This document shows, in pieces, positions 62,522-64,000 of a stretch of DNA of 64,000 bases (within the stretch, counting starts at the first letter, position 1; each line of letters opens with the position of its first letter). Location of the stretch: positions 682,001-746,000 of the forward strand of contig NZ_CP014232.1 in assembly GCF_001553935.1 (NCBI RefSeq), written 5' to 3'. This DNA comes from Actinomyces oris. GTDB lineage: Bacteria; Actinomycetota; Actinomycetes; Actinomycetales; Actinomycetaceae. Under the pieces are notes generated by a model. The model was not told the DNA's origin, did not search any database, and was given only the letters and a program-made list of their open reading frames with translations. Both the position numbers and the translations under genes were made by a program.

Positions 62522-64000
62522 GTGGGAGTCAATCAGTCCTCTGCGACGACGGCGACCGACACAGGAGCCGGCACAGCGGTCGCCCCCGTCTCCGGTGCTG
62601 AGGCAACCGCGGAGCTCAACACGGTGACGATTCGCCGGCTCGGGGCAGTTTATGTTCCACCCACCACCGGTGGGCCGGCGCCGTCGCGCTCCGCCTCACC
62701 GCAAGAGGCAGAGCCCGCGCCTCAGCGGGACACCGACGCGGGCGTCGCCGCGGCCCTGACCACGCTGCGCGCCCTGGGCTACCGGCTCTCCGCCCCGGCC
62801 CGGGAGGCCCTCATCCACCCCGAGCAGGCCTGGGCGCTGGTCAATGCCGCCGCACGTCTCAGTTCTGGTTCCGCGTCCGCCGAGTACCGGCCCTTCTACC
62901 CCGACTTCCCTATCCAGGTGCGCACCGCCTCGGAGGCCACGCTGCTGGTCAATGCCGCCCTGCACTACCTGGGCGACGTCGTCGGGGTCCGGATCCTGCC
63001 GGACTACCGGCCCAGCCCCCGCGAGCCCCTGCCGGGAGACGACGGCGCCCTCACCGAGCTGGGCCTGGCCACGACGCAGGACCTGGAGCGGATCGTGGCC
63101 CACCTCGCCGCCCAGGCGACTCCCTTCAGCGCCCAGGATCGCGCGGACCTGATGGCCCTGCGCGACTTCGGCCCCGAGGCGGCGCCACGCGTGGCGGTCA
63201 AGGAGAACCTCGCCGTCCTCACCGTCACCTTCCCCGACCTGGACTTCTCCGCCTCCTACCGCACCGTCACCGACGTGCTGCGCCTGGCGGTCGCCCTAGC
63301 GGGCGGTGACGTCTCCCTGGCCGAGCCGTGCCGGTTCCCCTCCTTCTCCCGTGCGCAGCGGCGCCGTCTGCTGGGTCTGCTTGACGCCGTCGGGCAGGTC
63401 CAGGACAGCCGGGACAGCGCCGAGGAGATGGCTCGGCGCTGCGAGCGGTGGAAGCGGCTGGTCCGCCACCTGCGCCCCGGCGACTACGCGCGCCGCTTCC
63501 CGCGCGCCGTCGCGCTCCTGCACCAGGTCGCCTCCGGGGAGGCCGAAGCGGGTTTCACCTCCCGCCTGGAGGAGGCCCTGGCGCGCCGCGACGTCGATGG
63601 CGCTCTTCATCTGCTGTCCGCCCGCCCGGGGGTCTTCGCCCGCCGACTCAACCACCTGCTGCGGCTGTGCGCCGACGACGCCGCCCGCGAGCGCGTGGTC
63701 GCCGAGTTCGCCCGGGTCGCGCCCGAGGTCTCCGTGCCGGTCCTGGTGCGCCTGTGGGAGTACTTCTCCTCCCCCGGGCCAGATGCCCTGCCGTGGCGGG
63801 TCGTCGCCATCAAGGCGGCCACGGGCGCCAAGACGACGCTCATCCCCTCCACCCGCCGCCCCGGCCCCGCCGACGCGGCGGTGGTTCGCGCCGTCGAGGA
63901 GGCCTTGCGCCGGCGGGCGCACTTGGGGCGGATCGCCGTCGACCAGGGGCTGTACGAGGGCTACACGGCTCCGGTGGGACTGCGATCGGCCTCACCGGGT
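62522..64000 (+). CDS. Large unknown protein, 5' part (resembles MXAN_6230/SCO0854-type)
   Basis: The frame runs from a GTG with a good CAGGAGG site to the end of the window, so only the first 493 residues are seen. After a Thr/Ala-rich lead of about 80 residues comes an ordered region: ALTTLRALGYRLSAPAREAL, AEYRPFYPDFPIQV and ALHYLGDVVGVRILPDYRPS, then LTVTFPDLDFSASYRTVTDV, KRLVRHLRPGDYARRFPRAV and VPVLVRLWEYFSSPGPD. The 'Y-R-P-F-Y-P-x-F-P' and 'LHYL' features resemble the large actinobacterial/myxobacterial proteins annotated MXAN_6230/SCO0854, often near TerD-type tellurite-stress genes. This is recalled resemblance and no catalytic residue can be named. The gene is divergent from purD. 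Confidence 0.6.
   Translation, partial: MGVNQSSATTATDTGAGTAVAPVSGAEATAELNTVTIRRLGAVYVPPTTGGPAPSRSASPQEAEPAPQRDTDAGVAAALTTLRALGYRLSAPAREALIHPEQAWALVNAAARLSSGSASAEYRPFYPDFPIQVRTASEATLLVNAALHYLGDVVGVRILPDYRPSPREPLPGDDGALTELGLATTQDLERIVAHLAAQATPFSAQDRADLMALRDFGPEAAPRVAVKENLAVLTVTFPDLDFSASYRTVTDVLRLAVALAGGDVSLAEPCRFPSFSRAQRRRLLGLLDAVGQVQDSRDSAEEMARRCERWKRLVRHLRPGDYARRFPRAVALLHQVASGEAEAGFTSRLEEALARRDVDGALHLLSARPGVFARRLNHLLRLCADDAARERVVAEFARVAPEVSVPVLVRLWEYFSSPGPDALPWRVVAIKAATGAKTTLIPSTRRPGPADAAVVRAVEEALRRRAHLGRIAVDQGLYEGYTAPVGLRSASPG

Overview
The window comes from a high-G+C Gram-positive bacterium (Actinobacteria), most likely Actinomyces or a close relative. The support is the strong G/C bias at third codon positions, actinobacterial families such as a DUF3073 protein, a Holin-X/DUF3618 gene trio and an LRV-domain membrane protein, and an LARTG-type wall-sorting signal. 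No rRNA, CRISPR array, insertion sequence or prophage was seen. The species call is inference.

Layout. 1-5 kb: end of a PfkB sugar kinase, an AEC transporter, an EEP-family hydrolase overlapping msrB, and an MscS-like channel. 5-8.3 kb: a PadR regulator with its membrane partner behind a palindromic operator, three tRNA genes (Phe, Asp, Glu), a small metallopeptidase and a GH3 lipoprotein. 8.4-13.9 kb: the most accessory-looking part, with an LRV/acidic membrane protein, a zeta-toxin-type kinase with an overlapping upstream partner, and a GAD-like/DUF1851 protein coupled to a small low-complexity gene. 14-23.2 kb: an ABC ATPase plus FtsX-like permease, a heterodimeric ABC exporter with one degenerate ATP site, and the Holin-X/DUF3618 operon. 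24-31.8 kb: a DUF3073 gene, purM and purF, a frameshifted EamA transporter divergent from an intact TetR gene, an RNB ribonuclease and an SCP-like gene. 32-45 kb: the fructose operon fruR-fruK-fruA, a wall-anchored 5'-nucleotidase, gdhA, a methyltransferase, an epimerase and a phosphatidylcholine-synthase-like enzyme. 45-64 kb: a 14-blade WD40 protein, purL, a trehalose-synthase-like glycosyltransferase, a TfoX-like gene, purQ, purS, two membrane proteins, purC, purD, and the start of a large unknown protein.

How the genes work together. purF, purD, purL/purQ/purS, purM and purC cover most of the route from PRPP to SAICAR and sit in four blocks on the minus strand. The fructose genes import fructose as fructose-1-phosphate and convert it to fructose-1,6-bisphosphate; paired palindromes upstream of fruR are the probable operator. 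Three further regulators (PadR, TetR, FruR) have recognisable palindromic operators next to them.

The least expected content is intergenic. At least four sequence-distinct palindromic elements recur at constant or near-constant length: family A (60 bp, three copies), family B (106 bp, three copies plus a relative), family C (about 141-146 bp, three copies) and family D (131 bp, two copies with conserved ends only). A single 122-bp element has similar architecture. All lie 3' of genes and none lies in a clearly divergent promoter region. A separate intergenic stretch before the 3' end of purQ carries a cluster of DnaA-box-like sites.
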